DNA from: Myxococcales bacterium | Lineage (GTDB): Bacteria; Myxococcota_A; Polyangia; Polyangiales; Polyangiaceae | NCBI GenBank assembly: GCA_016703425.1 | Contig: JADJCA010000029.1 | Location: forward strand, 620,001 to 684,000 | DNA: 64,000 nucleotides | Reading direction: 5' to 3' | Shown here: positions 1 through 10,000 of the stretch, piece by piece | Numbering within the stretch: position 1 is the first letter of the stretch | Layout of the letters: every line of letters begins with the position of its first letter | Notes under the pieces: generated by a model | The model's input: only the letters and a program-made list of their open reading frames with translations | What the model was told of the DNA's origin: nothing | Databases searched by the model: none | Program-made: the position numbers and the translations under genes

Positions 1-323
1 ACACGCACGGGCACGTCGACGGCGACCGCATCCTGAAGGAGGTCGCGTACGCCATCCGGCACGCGGTGCGCGCGGCGGACCGCGTCTACCGCTACGGCGG
101 CGAGGAGTTCGTGGTCACGTTGCCGCACCAGACCGCCGCGGAGGCGGCCCTCGTCGCGGAGCGCGTTCGCGCCGCGGTCGCCGCCGCGTGCCCCGTTACG
201 GTGAGCGCGGGCGTGGCGCAGCTCGCGCCGAACGCCACGGCGCAGGACTGGATCTCGGCAGCCGACGCCGCGCTCTACCGTGCGAAGGCGCGCGGCAGGG
301 ACCGCGTCGTCGTTGCCGATTGA
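1..323 (+). CDS. GGDEF-domain diguanylate cyclase, C-terminal part (5' end outside window)
   Basis: The frame is open from the first bases of the window and stops at TGA 321-323, so only the last ~106 residues of a longer protein are present. The piece starts in the middle of a GGDEF domain: a THGHVDGD segment (the helix that binds the nucleotide and metal) is followed by RYGGEEF, the GGEEF form of the active-site signature, and by the usual C-terminal helix AADAALYRAKARGRDRV. The family condenses two GTP into cyclic di-GMP. The signature is intact, so the domain looks catalytically competent. No RxxD inhibitory site lies four residues before the signature. Sensor or receiver domains, if any, lie upstream and cannot be seen. 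Confidence 0.93.
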   Translation, partial: THGHVDGDRILKEVAYAIRHAVRAADRVYRYGGEEFVVTLPHQTAAEAALVAERVRAAVAAACPVTVSAGVAQLAPNATAQDWISAADAALYRAKARGRDRVVVAD

Positions 324-327
324 TCGA

Positions 328-2715
328 TCACGGCGCTCGCGTGAGCACCAGGTGGTGTCTTGCGAGCGCGTCGGCCGCGGGGCGCGCGAGGGGCATCGCG
401 GCGACCCGTCCGTCCAGCCACAGGCGGTGGAGATCGCGGTAGTGGACCGAGAGCGGGTGCCCCGATTGGCCCGTCGGCACCACGAAGCCGGAGCCGCTTC
501 CGTCGGGCGACCCCATGTCGACGATCTCGCGATGGCTGGCGCCGTCCTTGTTCTTGAAGGGCGGCGTCGCCTCCGGATAGATGGCCACGTTGACGGTGTG
601 GGAGGAGCCGCCGCGCTTCACCGGCCCGACGTTGAAGCCCAAGAGCGCGTCGAGCGCACGGACCCGCCCGAGCGGGTGCTCGAGGTGCGTGGCGTGAAAG
701 TCGCCCCAGGTCTTCCTACCAACGGTTTGCGCCGCCTCGCGCATCGCGTCACGGGCCAACGCGTCGAGCGACTCGACCTCTGGCGTTCGCACGTCGTCGA
801 CCCATACGCTGCCGCCTCGATCGAGCGTGTCGATGAGGACGAAGCGGGGGAAGTACATCTTGTCGCCCGCCCACTCGTCTTCGCCGACCTTCTTCCGAAG
901 GGTCTCGAGCCAAAGGTAGAAATACGCGGCCCCGCGCGAGTCGGCCCGCGCCTCCGCGTTCCACTTCGAGAGCTCTTCCTTCGCCTCCGCGGCGCCGGCG
1001 GCCTCGGCTGCGGCGATGGCCCTCGGCAAGAAGCGCTTCGCGAGGGCGTCCTCCACGTCCATCTGTTGGCGCGCCACGTCGTTGGCGGTGAACTTGTCGC
1101 CGCGCAAGAGCAGCTCGCGAATGCGCATGGCGCGGAAGGGCGAAGCCCAGATGCGCGTGAGCAGGTGGGGATAGTCGTCGCCGACCTGCCGGTGGTTCGC
1201 CGTGACGACGAAGCCGTCGGTGAGGGGGCGGCCGCCGGGGGGCGCGTCGCTGCGCGCGAAGGGCTTCTCCTCGGGCGTGAGGAAGCGCTCCCATTCGTAC
1301 TCGTCGGTCCAGCCGGGCGCGGGCAACATGCCATCGCCCTTCTTGCGCACCGGGACCTTGCCGAGGAGCACGTAGCCGTAGGTGCCGTCGTCGGCGCCGA
1401 AGACCATGTTCTGCTTCGCCGTGTCGAACTCGCGCGAGGCGTCGAGGAACGACTGCCACGTCGTGGCGCGGTTCATTCGCAAGAGCGCGTTCATGCCGCG
1501 CGCCGGCTCGACGGCGCTCCAGCGCATCGAGAGCGCCCGGCCTCCGCCGCGCTTGTCGACGTCGGAGAAGAGCGGGCCGTGACGCGTGGAGCGCACCACG
1601 TGCACGACGTCGGGCTTGTCCTTGACCATGATCCGCTCGTCGCGGCGCACGAGCGGCACGAGGCCGCCGGGCGTGAGGTAGCGTCCCTCGTCGTCGACCT
1701 TCTCGATGTAGAAGTCGACGTCGTCGACCATGGCGTCGGTGAAGGCCCACGCGAAGGTCCTGGCGCGGCCGAGGATGACGCCAGGGATCCCCGGGATCGT
1801 GACTCCGGCGCGGTCGACGTCGCCACCGTGGATCGCCGCCAGGTAGAAGAGCGACGGCGCCCGCAGCGTGAGGTGCGTGTCGTTGGCGACGATGGGCTTT
1901 CCCGAAGCCGTCTTCGAGCCGCCGATGACCCATGAGTTTGACGCGTGGGAGGCGACGACGGCGCTGAGCACCTCGCGCGTGGTGTCGTCGACGCGCGGGA
2001 GCGGGACGCCGCGCGTCGGTGGCGTGTTTAACCCCAAGCGCCCCTCGGCAGGCTTGCTCGCGAGGATCGTTGGGCCGTAGGCCGGGTAGGGCGGCCCGAG
2101 GGCGCGGGCGTGCGCCTCGCCGAGTTTGTCCAAGGCGCGCTGGTGTTCGAGCTCGAGGTCGAAGGACGCGAGATCGGCTGCGATGATCTTCGCGACCGAC
2201 AGGGTGTTGCGGACGGTCCAGGGCTCCGGCTCGATGCGCAGAATGACGAACTCCGGCGGCAAGGCGCCGCTTCGCGACGTCAAGAAGGCGTTGACGCCTG
2301 AGACGTACGCTTCGACGACGCGCCGGGAGGTCTCGTCCAAGAGCTCCACGTCCGCGCCGGCGGCTCGGCCCATGCCCACGGTGCGCATGAAGCGGTCGGT
2401 CTCGACGAGGTCGGCGCCGAAGATCTCTGCCAATCGACCGTCGGCGACGCGGCGAAAGAACTCCATCTGCCAGAGCCGATCTTGGGCGTGCGCGTAGCCG
2501 AGGGCACGGTAGGCGTCGTCTTCGGTGGTCGCCCAGATCGACGGGATTCCGTATTCGTCGCGCGTGACCGTCACGTCGGCGGAGGCGCCCTTTAGAGGCA
2601 GCGTGCCGCTCAGCGTGGGCAGCGACGAGCGGAGGTACGCGCGGCCGGAGCACGTCGCGGTGAGGAGCAAGGCCCCCAACGCGAGCGCTCCGCGCACGAG
2701 GCGCGATCGATTCAT
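328..2715 (-). CDS. Penicillin acylase family protein (Ntn hydrolase), exported
   Basis: This encodes a protein of about 795 residues, the usual size for the penicillin amidase (S45) family, which cleaves amide bonds of beta-lactams, acyl-homoserine lactones or related N-acyl compounds. An N-terminal signal segment (GALALGALLLTATC) is followed by the A chain with the motif DEYGIPSIWA and GYAHAQDRLWQMEF. The maturation site and N-terminal nucleophile serine of the B chain is the second Ser of ASHASNSWVIGG, and the following VANDTHL matches the family. The substrate cannot be told from sequence. I chose the ATG at 2715 because a TAGACT -10-like hexamer lies 7 nt before it; an in-frame TTG at 2733 would add six residues. 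It lies 20 nt downstream of the multiheme cytochrome gene, so read-through from that gene is also possible. The association of an acylase with cytochromes is unexplained. Confidence 0.9.
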   Translation of the reverse strand: MNRSRLVRGALALGALLLTATCSGRAYLRSSLPTLSGTLPLKGASADVTVTRDEYGIPSIWATTEDDAYRALGYAHAQDRLWQMEFFRRVADGRLAEIFGADLVETDRFMRTVGMGRAAGADVELLDETSRRVVEAYVSGVNAFLTSRSGALPPEFVILRIEPEPWTVRNTLSVAKIIAADLASFDLELEHQRALDKLGEAHARALGPPYPAYGPTILASKPAEGRLGLNTPPTRGVPLPRVDDTTREVLSAVVASHASNSWVIGGSKTASGKPIVANDTHLTLRAPSLFYLAAIHGGDVDRAGVTIPGIPGVILGRARTFAWAFTDAMVDDVDFYIEKVDDEGRYLTPGGLVPLVRRDERIMVKDKPDVVHVVRSTRHGPLFSDVDKRGGGRALSMRWSAVEPARGMNALLRMNRATTWQSFLDASREFDTAKQNMVFGADDGTYGYVLLGKVPVRKKGDGMLPAPGWTDEYEWERFLTPEEKPFARSDAPPGGRPLTDGFVVTANHRQVGDDYPHLLTRIWASPFRAMRIRELLLRGDKFTANDVARQQMDVEDALAKRFLPRAIAAAEAAGAAEAKEELSKWNAEARADSRGAAYFYLWLETLRKKVGEDEWAGDKMYFPRFVLIDTLDRGGSVWVDDVRTPEVESLDALARDAMREAAQTVGRKTWGDFHATHLEHPLGRVRALDALLGFNVGPVKRGGSSHTVNVAIYPEATPPFKNKDGASHREIVDMGSPDGSGSGFVVPTGQSGHPLSVHYRDLHRLWLDGRVAAMPLARPAADALARHHLVLTRAP

Positions 2716-2722
2716 GGGCGCG

Positions 2723-2728
2723 AGTCTA
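2723..2728 (-). promoter_or_regulatory. -10-like element TAGACT for the penicillin acylase gene
   Basis: On the minus strand TAGACT ends 7 nt before the ATG at 2715, and there is no Shine-Dalgarno sequence. The start of transcription would then fall at or very near the start codon (leaderless mRNA). No convincing -35 is visible. It is one of a set of similar sites in this window. Confidence 0.4.
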
Positions 2729-2735
2729 GCCAAGG

Positions 2736-4607
2736 TTAAGGCTCTCGTGAGGGTGGGCGTGAGGGCAGCGGGCGCGGCGCCCGCGGAGTGGCGACGTGCT
2801 CGCGCAGGTAGTGGGCCGCGCTCTCCACCACGTCCTCGTGTTTGCCAAAGACATCGAAGGTGATCGGCGCGCCGACGGTCGCTTCGAGGGCGCCGCGCGC
2901 GTATTCGCGGATGAGGGGGATCGGATGCGTCAGGCTCTCGGCCATGATCGTTGTGGCGAGTCGATCCTTCGCCAGGCCGAGCGCGCCGAGCGCGGCCGCT
3001 TTCTCGTGCGGGAGGCCGAGCGCCGCGGTGGTTCTCAGGATGTTCGCGTCGAGGCCACCGTAGAGGCGCTCGACGCGGGACCGGTCATAACGCTTGCCCC
3101 AGAGACGTTCGAGGTCGGAGAGGAGCGCGCCGGCGGTTTTGTCGGCGTGGCACAACGCGCACTCGAGCGGTCGATCGCGCTCGACGCGGCCCGCGTCGGT
3201 CGGCGAGCCGATGCGGTGGTAGCGCGTGAGGCGGCCGTCGAGCCCCATGTTCTTTCGCGGCATGTGGCACGAAACGCAGCGGCCGCCGGCGCCGTCGTCC
3301 AAGTGGTGCGTGTGCGCCTCGCGCGCGGCCTTCGCGGCGAACTTCCCGTGGCAACTCACGCACAAGCCGTCGCCGGCCTTGGTCTCGAAGGTCGCTCTCG
3401 CGCGCGCGTCGCTCCGCTCGTGCGGGTCGTGGCAAGCGGTGCAGGCGAGGGCCGATGCGCAACGGCTGAGGAGAAAGTCCCGCGCTTCGCCCGAGTTGAT
3501 GGGGCTGCCGCCGGGGTCTATGGCGCGCTTTCCGCCTTCCCACGTGGGCTGGTAGCCGGAGAAGAGGACGTGGTGGCAGCGTGCGCACGCGCGGTTGATC
3601 TCGCGGGCGCGACCGCTCTTGCCTCCATCGCCGCTCGCGCCTCCGGCTCCTACACCCGGCAGCAGAACCTCGACGCCGCCGCCGACGGGAGCGAACGACG
3701 GACGAACGCGCGGATCCTCTACGTGGGCTTTGGCGCCGCCGTGGCACGCTTCGCAGCCGACGCCGAGGTCGACGACGTGCCGTTCATCGAAGCGCCCGCG
3801 CGTCTCGTTGAGCGTCGTGGCCGTCAAGGCCGCGACCTCTTGCGGGTCGTCGTTGGGTCCGGCCTTCTGCCCTCGTAGGAACGCGAGCTCCTCCGTGAGC
3901 GCCTCCGCGAGCCGCGCCTTGTCGGTGACGCGGACTGTGGCTCGCAGCGCCGGCGGCAGAAACTTATCCGCGTTCGAGCCCTGATAGCCGCGCGAGCCGG
4001 GGCTCAAGAGGCCGAGCTCCGTCGACAGGAGCGGCACCGTGTTGTGGCAGAAGATGCACGTGGTCTTCCAAACGGGGCCCGCCTTGAGGCCGGGGCGCTC
4101 TTCCGACATCACCGAGTAGCCCTTGTAGCGAAACCGCTTGGGACCCACGAGGTACGAGACCGGCAGGATCTCTTCGTCGATGGAATCCTTGGCGATGCCC
4201 ACGAAGTCTTCTCGGTGGCGACCGCCGATGATCTTGGTGACGCGGTAGTCGTGATCGCCGAAGGCGGCGGACCGAACCGCGACGAACCGCTGGCCGCCGC
4301 GCAGCTCGAAGGTCGCGCTGTCGTCCTTGAAGCGAAAGACGCTGCCGTCGAAAGGAACCACGATGCACGCCGTCTTCGCGTCGCGGGTCATGTCGTGCAT
4401 CGACACGGCGGAGAACTTCGCGGCGATTTCCCCATGGCAACCCGCGCAGCTCTTCTGGCCGGCGTAGTCGCGACGGAGGACATTGCTTGTCGTCACGCTT
4501 GACGTCGCCGCGGCTGGACCGCGGGCGCCCGACACGTCTGGCGCGCGGTTCCCGCCGCAGGCCACCGCGACAAGGAGGACCCCCGCTCCCCTAAGGACGC
4601 GGATCAC
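2736..4607 (-). CDS. Octaheme c-type cytochrome lipoprotein
   Basis: A 623-residue protein with a lipoprotein signal (GVLLVAVAC, lipid-attachment Cys near residue 17) and eight CxxCH heme c sites: CAGCH, CIFCH, CEACH, CARCH, CTACH, CVSCH, CVSCH and CALCH. It should be a periplasm-facing, membrane-anchored electron carrier or multiheme reductase/oxidase. The last ~100 residues contain no heme site and look like short HEAT-type helices (EKAAALGALGLAKDRLAT). The family resembles the multiheme cytochromes with CxxCH-HH patterns seen in delta-proteobacteria and myxobacteria; the redox partner is unknown. The start is a GTG at 4605-4607, 12 nt after the stop of the cytochrome-rhodanese gene, so the two are probably co-transcribed. 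The acylase gene follows closely downstream. Confidence 0.88.
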   Translation of the reverse strand: MIRVLRGAGVLLVAVACGGNRAPDVSGARGPAAATSSVTTSNVLRRDYAGQKSCAGCHGEIAAKFSAVSMHDMTRDAKTACIVVPFDGSVFRFKDDSATFELRGGQRFVAVRSAAFGDHDYRVTKIIGGRHREDFVGIAKDSIDEEILPVSYLVGPKRFRYKGYSVMSEERPGLKAGPVWKTTCIFCHNTVPLLSTELGLLSPGSRGYQGSNADKFLPPALRATVRVTDKARLAEALTEELAFLRGQKAGPNDDPQEVAALTATTLNETRGRFDERHVVDLGVGCEACHGGAKAHVEDPRVRPSFAPVGGGVEVLLPGVGAGGASGDGGKSGRAREINRACARCHHVLFSGYQPTWEGGKRAIDPGGSPINSGEARDFLLSRCASALACTACHDPHERSDARARATFETKAGDGLCVSCHGKFAAKAAREAHTHHLDDGAGGRCVSCHMPRKNMGLDGRLTRYHRIGSPTDAGRVERDRPLECALCHADKTAGALLSDLERLWGKRYDRSRVERLYGGLDANILRTTAALGLPHEKAAALGALGLAKDRLATTIMAESLTHPIPLIREYARGALEATVGAPITFDVFGKHEDVVESAAHYLREHVATPRAPRPLPSRPPSREP

Positions 4608-4619
4608 GGACGCGCCTCT

Positions 4620-5828
4620 TCAGGGTTTCGCGCCGCCGCGGACGCCGTAGCCGCGGTCGCGCCAAACCATGATGCCTTCGTCGAGGACGGCGGCGCGCGC
4701 ATAGCCAAGCTTGCGCAGCGTGTCGCGTGCCTTGACGCTCACCGCGTGGGGGCACGCGCAATAAGTCAGGATGTACCGATCTTTGGGGATCTGCTTCGCG
4801 TAGGCCTCGACCTCGTAAAATGGAACGCTAATGGCGCCGACAACGTGCGCGCGCACGTAGTCGGAAGGCGCTCGCGCGTCGGCGATGATCACCGTGGCCC
4901 CTCGATCGATCTCCTTCTTCACGAGGTCGACGGGGACGAAGTCGGCCTTGGCGTCGAAGTTTGGCTGCGGGCCCTTCGGGTTGATGACGACGTTCTTTAG
5001 GGCCCCGGGCCGAGGCGGCAGCTCGGTGATCTGTTCGACGGGCTTCTGCCAAGTTCGGAGGAGCGCCACGAGGTCCGACGTTGCGGTCTTGCCGAGCTTG
5101 TCGAAGGCGAGCATCGGCGTGCCGGGGCGACCGCGCTCGATGCTCTTCTGCAAGAAGTCGTCGTTGGCCACGGCGAGTAGCTCCCCGCCGAGCGCGATGT
5201 ACTTGCCGTTGCGACCTTCCGCGCCGTGGCAGCTCTCGCAGAACTTCTTGTAAATGGGCGCGCCACGGGCCGCATCGCCCGTGACCTTCTCCGCGGAGAG
5301 CTCCTCCGGAGGGCGAGCCTGAAATCCACGAATGAACGCCACGAGCGACGTCACGTCGGCGTCGGAGAGCGGCCCCCCTTTGCCGTGCGACCAGCCGCTC
5401 ATCGTCGTGCCGGGACGTCCGTTGGCGATGGTCTTCGCCAAGAACTCGTCGCTCGCGACGCGCAGGAACTCGGGGTTCGCGATGGCGGGCGCTTCGTCTG
5501 CGGCGTAGCCCTCGCCCTGCTTGCCGTGGCAAAAGTCGCAATATTTCCCGTAGAGGGTCTTGCCGCGCTCGAAGGCCGCGGCAGGGCTGAGCGCCGCGTC
5601 GACGGCGGCGGTCGCGACGGGCGCGGCGGCGTCGACGATGGCCACGGCCTTCGCGTCGGCGCCTGCGTCGGCGGTCCCGGTCTTGCTGATCTTCACGCAC
5701 GAAGGCAGCACGCACGAAAGCAGGGGGGCGGCAAACGCGGCGACCGCCGCAAGCGCGAGGGGCGATGCCAGCGCGACAAACACGGTTGCGATGGCCGCGC
5801 CGCGGGGCCTCTTCGCTTCGGGCGACAT
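4620..5828 (-). CDS. Diheme cytochrome c fused to a rhodanese domain
   Basis: 402 residues in three parts. An N-terminal hydrophobic segment (residues ~15-38, a signal/anchor) precedes two cytochrome c domains with heme sites CDFCH at 97-101 and CESCH at 197-201; the likely sixth ligands are Met143 (TTMSGW) and Met239 (TPMLAF). A rhodanese fold then occupies ~290-398, with the active loop YCACPHAVS, Cys357 being the position of the persulfide-forming cysteine. Rhodaneses move sulfane sulfur, so the fusion suggests electron transfer coupled to sulfur oxidation or reduction in the periplasm; that is inference. The loop CACPHAV departs from the usual CxxGxR. It is the first gene of a minus-strand group with the octaheme cytochrome and the acylase. 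GAGAGGG immediately before the ATG may serve as ribosome binding site. Confidence 0.88.
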   Translation of the reverse strand: MSPEAKRPRGAAIATVFVALASPLALAAVAAFAAPLLSCVLPSCVKISKTGTADAGADAKAVAIVDAAAPVATAAVDAALSPAAAFERGKTLYGKYCDFCHGKQGEGYAADEAPAIANPEFLRVASDEFLAKTIANGRPGTTMSGWSHGKGGPLSDADVTSLVAFIRGFQARPPEELSAEKVTGDAARGAPIYKKFCESCHGAEGRNGKYIALGGELLAVANDDFLQKSIERGRPGTPMLAFDKLGKTATSDLVALLRTWQKPVEQITELPPRPGALKNVVINPKGPQPNFDAKADFVPVDLVKKEIDRGATVIIADARAPSDYVRAHVVGAISVPFYEVEAYAKQIPKDRYILTYCACPHAVSVKARDTLRKLGYARAAVLDEGIMVWRDRGYGVRGGAKP

Positions 5829-6068
5829 GCCCTCTCACTACCAGACCTCCTGCACCTTTGGGGGATGTAGGTTCACAAGAACCGGCGCCGCTGGACGCGT
5901 TTGCCGCCCTCTCCAAAGAAGGAAAGTCGGACCGCCCCACAAAGACACGCGCGCGCCGAGGCCAGCCATGGTTATTCTGAAGTTTCCTCTGGCGCTCGCT
6001 CGTCGGCGTTCCGAGGCAACCGGCTCCCCTATGCCCTCCCTATCACGCCACGAGCGTCGGGCACCGTC

Positions 6069-7076
6069 ATGGGACTAGGCGCCTTGTTCTCCCCGCGAAA
6101 GCGCATGCACTCCGGCCCTGTCTACGCCATCGCTGATGTCCACGGATGCGACGAGGAGCTTCGCGCGCTCCTCCAGCAGCTCCCGCTCCATCGCGACGCG
6201 CTCGTGGTGTTCTTGGGCGACTACATCGATCGAGGCCCCAACTCGAAGGGCGTCGTCGACACGGTCCTCGAGGTCATGGACTACTGCCAAGTGGTCTGCC
6301 TCCTCGGCAACCACGAGCTCATGCTTCGCGAGTTCCTCGACGGCTCCGACGCCCGTCGCGTCGCGCGGTTCATCTACAACGGCGGCGGCGCCACGCTTGC
6401 GTCGTACTCCAACGAGGACGGCCACTTCACCATCCCGCCGGAGCACCTCGAGTTCTACCAGAAGCTCGCCTACTACCATGTCGAAGGCGACTACTGCTTC
6501 GTCCACGCGGGCATTCCCGTCGACGTGAGCAAGATCGATCTCGCGCTCCACGGCGAAGACATGGTGTGGATGCGTCGTCGCGCGGGCATGCAGGAGCCGA
6601 ACTTCGACAAGATCGTCGTGCACGGCCACACGCCGGTGCCGGAGGTCGAGATTCGACCGCGACGCATCAACCTCGACACGTCTTGTGTGTATGGGCATCG
6701 CCTGACGGCGATGGAAGTGCGCACCCAGCAGATGTGGCACGTCGACCGCCGTGCCGCGCCGACGCCGCTCTACCTGCGCGACTCGCGCGAATCGCGCCGC
6801 GAAGCCTTCCGCTTCACCGGGCGCGTTCCCGTCGTGGTGCAGCACGAGGGGCGCGTGTACCGCTTCGCCACCATCAACTATTCCGAGATCGGCATGCTCA
6901 TCAAGCCCGTCGACAACCTGCCCTCGGGCTCGCTCCGCGCCGGCGCGCACGTGACGGGCCTCATCGGCACCGACGCCGAATCGACGCCCTTCCGTGGCGT
7001 CGTCCTCCGTGTCGACGAGCAAGCGCGCCACGCGCTCAAGATCATTCCCGAGCCGCAGAAGCAGAGCACTCCGTAG
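6069..7076 (+). CDS. PPP-family serine/threonine phosphatase fused to a PilZ-like domain
   Basis: 335 residues from the ATG at 6069; the open frame extends further upstream but without homology. The N-terminal ~220 residues are a calcineurin-like phosphatase of the PPP type with the three signature blocks DVHG (23-26), GDYIDRG (50-56) and GNHE (80-83), plus FVHAGI and VVHGHTPV histidine motifs, so the two-metal active site is complete. The C-terminal ~95 residues look like a PilZ domain: an arginine-rich entry (RREAFRFTGRVPV) followed by NYSEIG, which corresponds to the D/NxSxxG motif that binds cyclic di-GMP. The fusion suggests dephosphorylation of phosphoproteins or nucleotides controlled by cyclic di-GMP. 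A diguanylate cyclase gene end lies 5.7 kb upstream and Ser/Thr kinases follow. PilZ assignment is less certain than the phosphatase. Confidence 0.88.
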   Translation: MGLGALFSPRKRMHSGPVYAIADVHGCDEELRALLQQLPLHRDALVVFLGDYIDRGPNSKGVVDTVLEVMDYCQVVCLLGNHELMLREFLDGSDARRVARFIYNGGGATLASYSNEDGHFTIPPEHLEFYQKLAYYHVEGDYCFVHAGIPVDVSKIDLALHGEDMVWMRRRAGMQEPNFDKIVVHGHTPVPEVEIRPRRINLDTSCVYGHRLTAMEVRTQQMWHVDRRAAPTPLYLRDSRESRREAFRFTGRVPVVVQHEGRVYRFATINYSEIGMLIKPVDNLPSGSLRAGAHVTGLIGTDAESTPFRGVVLRVDEQARHALKIIPEPQKQSTP

Positions 7077-7099
7077 GAGCGCGCGTCGGTGAGCGTCCC

Positions 7100-10000
7100 G
7101 TGAAAGCGCACGTTCGCCGAACCACGGCGCGCGCCGCCAGCGTGGCACGGGCGCGAATGCTGGCCAAAGCGCACCTCGAGTGGCTCGAGGGGTTTCCCGT
7201 CGCCACCGCGCCTTCCGCTGGAGCGATGCCTTGGGTGGCGCTGCGCGGCGGCGAGCAGCTCATTGACTCCGATGCGTTGCGTCGTGCCTCGCGCGCGCTC
7301 GGCGATCTCGTTCGCGAGCACGGCCCGGTGCTGGGCGACGCGCTCCCCGAAGGCTTCATCGACGGAGCGCGCGTCGTCTTGGACGCGCTCAAAGGCCCGG
7401 TGCATCGTCGCGAGCCGCTCGCGCCGGCGCTGACGGTTACGGCGCCGCTTTTTGGCGCACGGCTTCGTGCGCGCGCCGAGGCGCTCACCCGTGAGACTCC
7501 GACGCTCGGCCCGCTCGTCGAGGCCGCGTTGTGGTTGTGTGCCACGCGTCGCGCTTCGCTCCATGACGCGCTCCTCGCCTTGGACCGTTGGCGGCCCTTA
7601 TGGCTCGCGCATCGCGACGTGGTGACGGCGGCGCGTCTCGTCTCCCTCGCGACGGAAGGCGAGAGACTCCTGCCCATCGTGGAAGCCTTCGCCGACGGTC
7701 GTCTCGACACGATCGCCACGCATGGACGCGACGCCGCGCTCGCGTTCTCCAACCGGGTGAGCAACCTGGGCGCCCTCGCTCCGATGCCGGAGCTGGAACG
7801 CCAGGTCCCCACGCTCGAGACGTCGCTCGCTCGCCTCGCCCGCTGGCTCGTGACGGAAGACGAGGCCTCTCGTCGTCGCGCGCTCCGCGTATTTTCGCTG
7901 ATCGACGTGCGCGCATCGCTCGATGCGTGGGAGTCGCTCTGGACAAAGCTCGCCGTGGCGACGCGGCGCGCATCGTCCGCGAACGCGGGCGCGAAGGGCG
8001 CCGCCAAGCAAGCGCTAAGGCCCATCGCGGACGCGTCGCCACCGGAGCTGCGCGGCCGAGCCCTCGTCTCGCTCGTCCAGTGGTACGCGGCGCTCGCCGA
8101 CGACGCCTTTCGGGAGCTCGTCCTCACCGTGCTCCGCCCTCTCGGGCCAGGCCCTACAAGTCTCTTCTTCCTAGAGCACCTGCGGGCCCTCTACCTGCAC
8201 TCACCACGCTTCACGGCGCTCGTTGTGAAGGAGCTTGGACGCTACCTCAAGGCCACGCGCTCGCTAGGCGACGCGCAGTTGGGGCCGTGGAAGGAGCTGA
8301 TCGAGTCGAGGCGCATCGGGCGCTCGCGCTGGGCCTTCGAGGCGGATCTCGTCACCGACGAGCCGACGGCGGCGCGCCTCCGTTCGTTCTACGACGCGCT
8401 CGCGGTGATCGCGCTCCGCCGCGGTGGCGACGTGCCGTCGTTGGTCACCGACTGGCTCGTTGACATCGCAGCGGCCGGTGACGCTGAGTTCCTCGCGACC
8501 GTGGCGACGCTCGCCATGGGCCACAAGAGCCTGTCTTTGCGGCGGACCACCTTCCTCGGCGTCTTGGCGCTCGCCGATGGCGATGCGGCCGCCGTGAGCG
8601 AGCTCCTCCAGGCGGCGACGCGCCTCGACACCCACGAGCAGGTCGCGCCGTTGCTCCAAGCGCTCGTGCCCTTGGCCAAGGCGGGCAACGCGGCGCTCGC
8701 GCGAGCGCTCTTCGTCGATCGGCTGGCGCCCCGCATCGCCGAGGCCGCGGTGACCCTGCGGACGGTGCGCGGGAAGGCGCGCGGGACGGCGCCCGAGGTC
8801 GCGCTCAAGGTGCCCCGCGCCACGAAGGTGGAGTTCGCGAAGCGCTTCCCGTCGGCCTTTCGGGAGCTCCTCGGCGAGTTGGCGTCCGTGGATCCGAACG
8901 CGGAAGATACGGCGCGGCGCGCCCTTGGCTCGGCCTTCCGCGAGACGGACGAGCTGAATCGCGAACTCGCAGCGCTGGAGGGCAAACTCGCGGACGGCGC
9001 CATCGCTCAACGCGCGCGCGCGCGGCTCGAGCAGCGGCGCAAGAACCTTCGCGCGCGCCTCGCCACGGGCACGAGGCTGTCGAAGGACAAGGAGGCGAGG
9101 CTCGCTCAGAAGCTCCGTCGCGCCATCCTCGGTGCGATGGTGAGTGCGCTGGAGGCTGACGCGCTCGTCGCCTGCCGCGCGTTCACCGAGGGCCTCTTGG
9201 GCACGTCTCCCTTGCCCGACGTGCTCTTGGCGCCCCGCCTGCGCAAGTACCTCGCGGCGATCGTCTCCTTGGACGCACCGATGCGCGCGCTCGCCGCCCG
9301 CGTGCTCCGGGCGCGCGCGGGGCCGCCGCCTTGGGATCTCCGCGACGCGCCCGAGAACGCCACGTTTTTGAAGCGCCTTGGTGAGCGCGGCGTTCGCCTC
9401 GCGCCATGGCTCGACGGCAAGTCCGCGGCGGTGCGCGCCGAAAACGGGCAGAGGCTCATGGTGGGCTTTGAGGACGACCCGCTCGCGATCATGGAGATGG
9501 GGGCTCACTTCGAGACGTGCTTGAGCCCCGGCGGCTTCAACTATTTCTCCGTCTTCGCGAACGCCGCTGACGTGAACAAGCGTGTCGTCTACGCGCGTGA
9601 CGAAGCGGGGCGCGTCGTCGGTCGTGTGCTCCTCGGGCTCACCGACGGTGGTGGCATCGTGACGTTTCATCCCTACGCCCACGCAAAAGAGATCGGGTTT
9701 GGTGAGATCGTGAGGCGCTTCGTCCTCGCCTTGGCGGATGCCATGGGGACGATGGACCTGCCCTCCGGTGACGTCGCGCGCCTCGTATCGCCGGATTGGT
9801 ACGACGACGGTCCCCGTGACGTGACCGGACGATTCGCGTTTCTGCGTGCCGGCTCCGAGTTCTCTGCATCGCTCGCCAAGCTGGCGCCGGACGAGTTCTT
9901 TCTGGAGCTCGAGAAGCGCTCGTCCGGCATCGGGCTCACCGAGCTCACGTTGCCGTTCGTGCTTTCGGCACCTTCGCTCTCGGAGAACCCTCTGCTCTTC

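Noticed and set aside
280..1935. Plus-strand frame of 551 codons opposite the acylase
   Set aside because: Antisense shadow; the minus strand has a clear penicillin acylase.
6146..7099. Upstream extension of the 1121-residue protein through the phosphatase gene
   Set aside because: The frame is open only as a GC-rich shadow of the phosphatase; the translation there is Arg/Ala nonsense.
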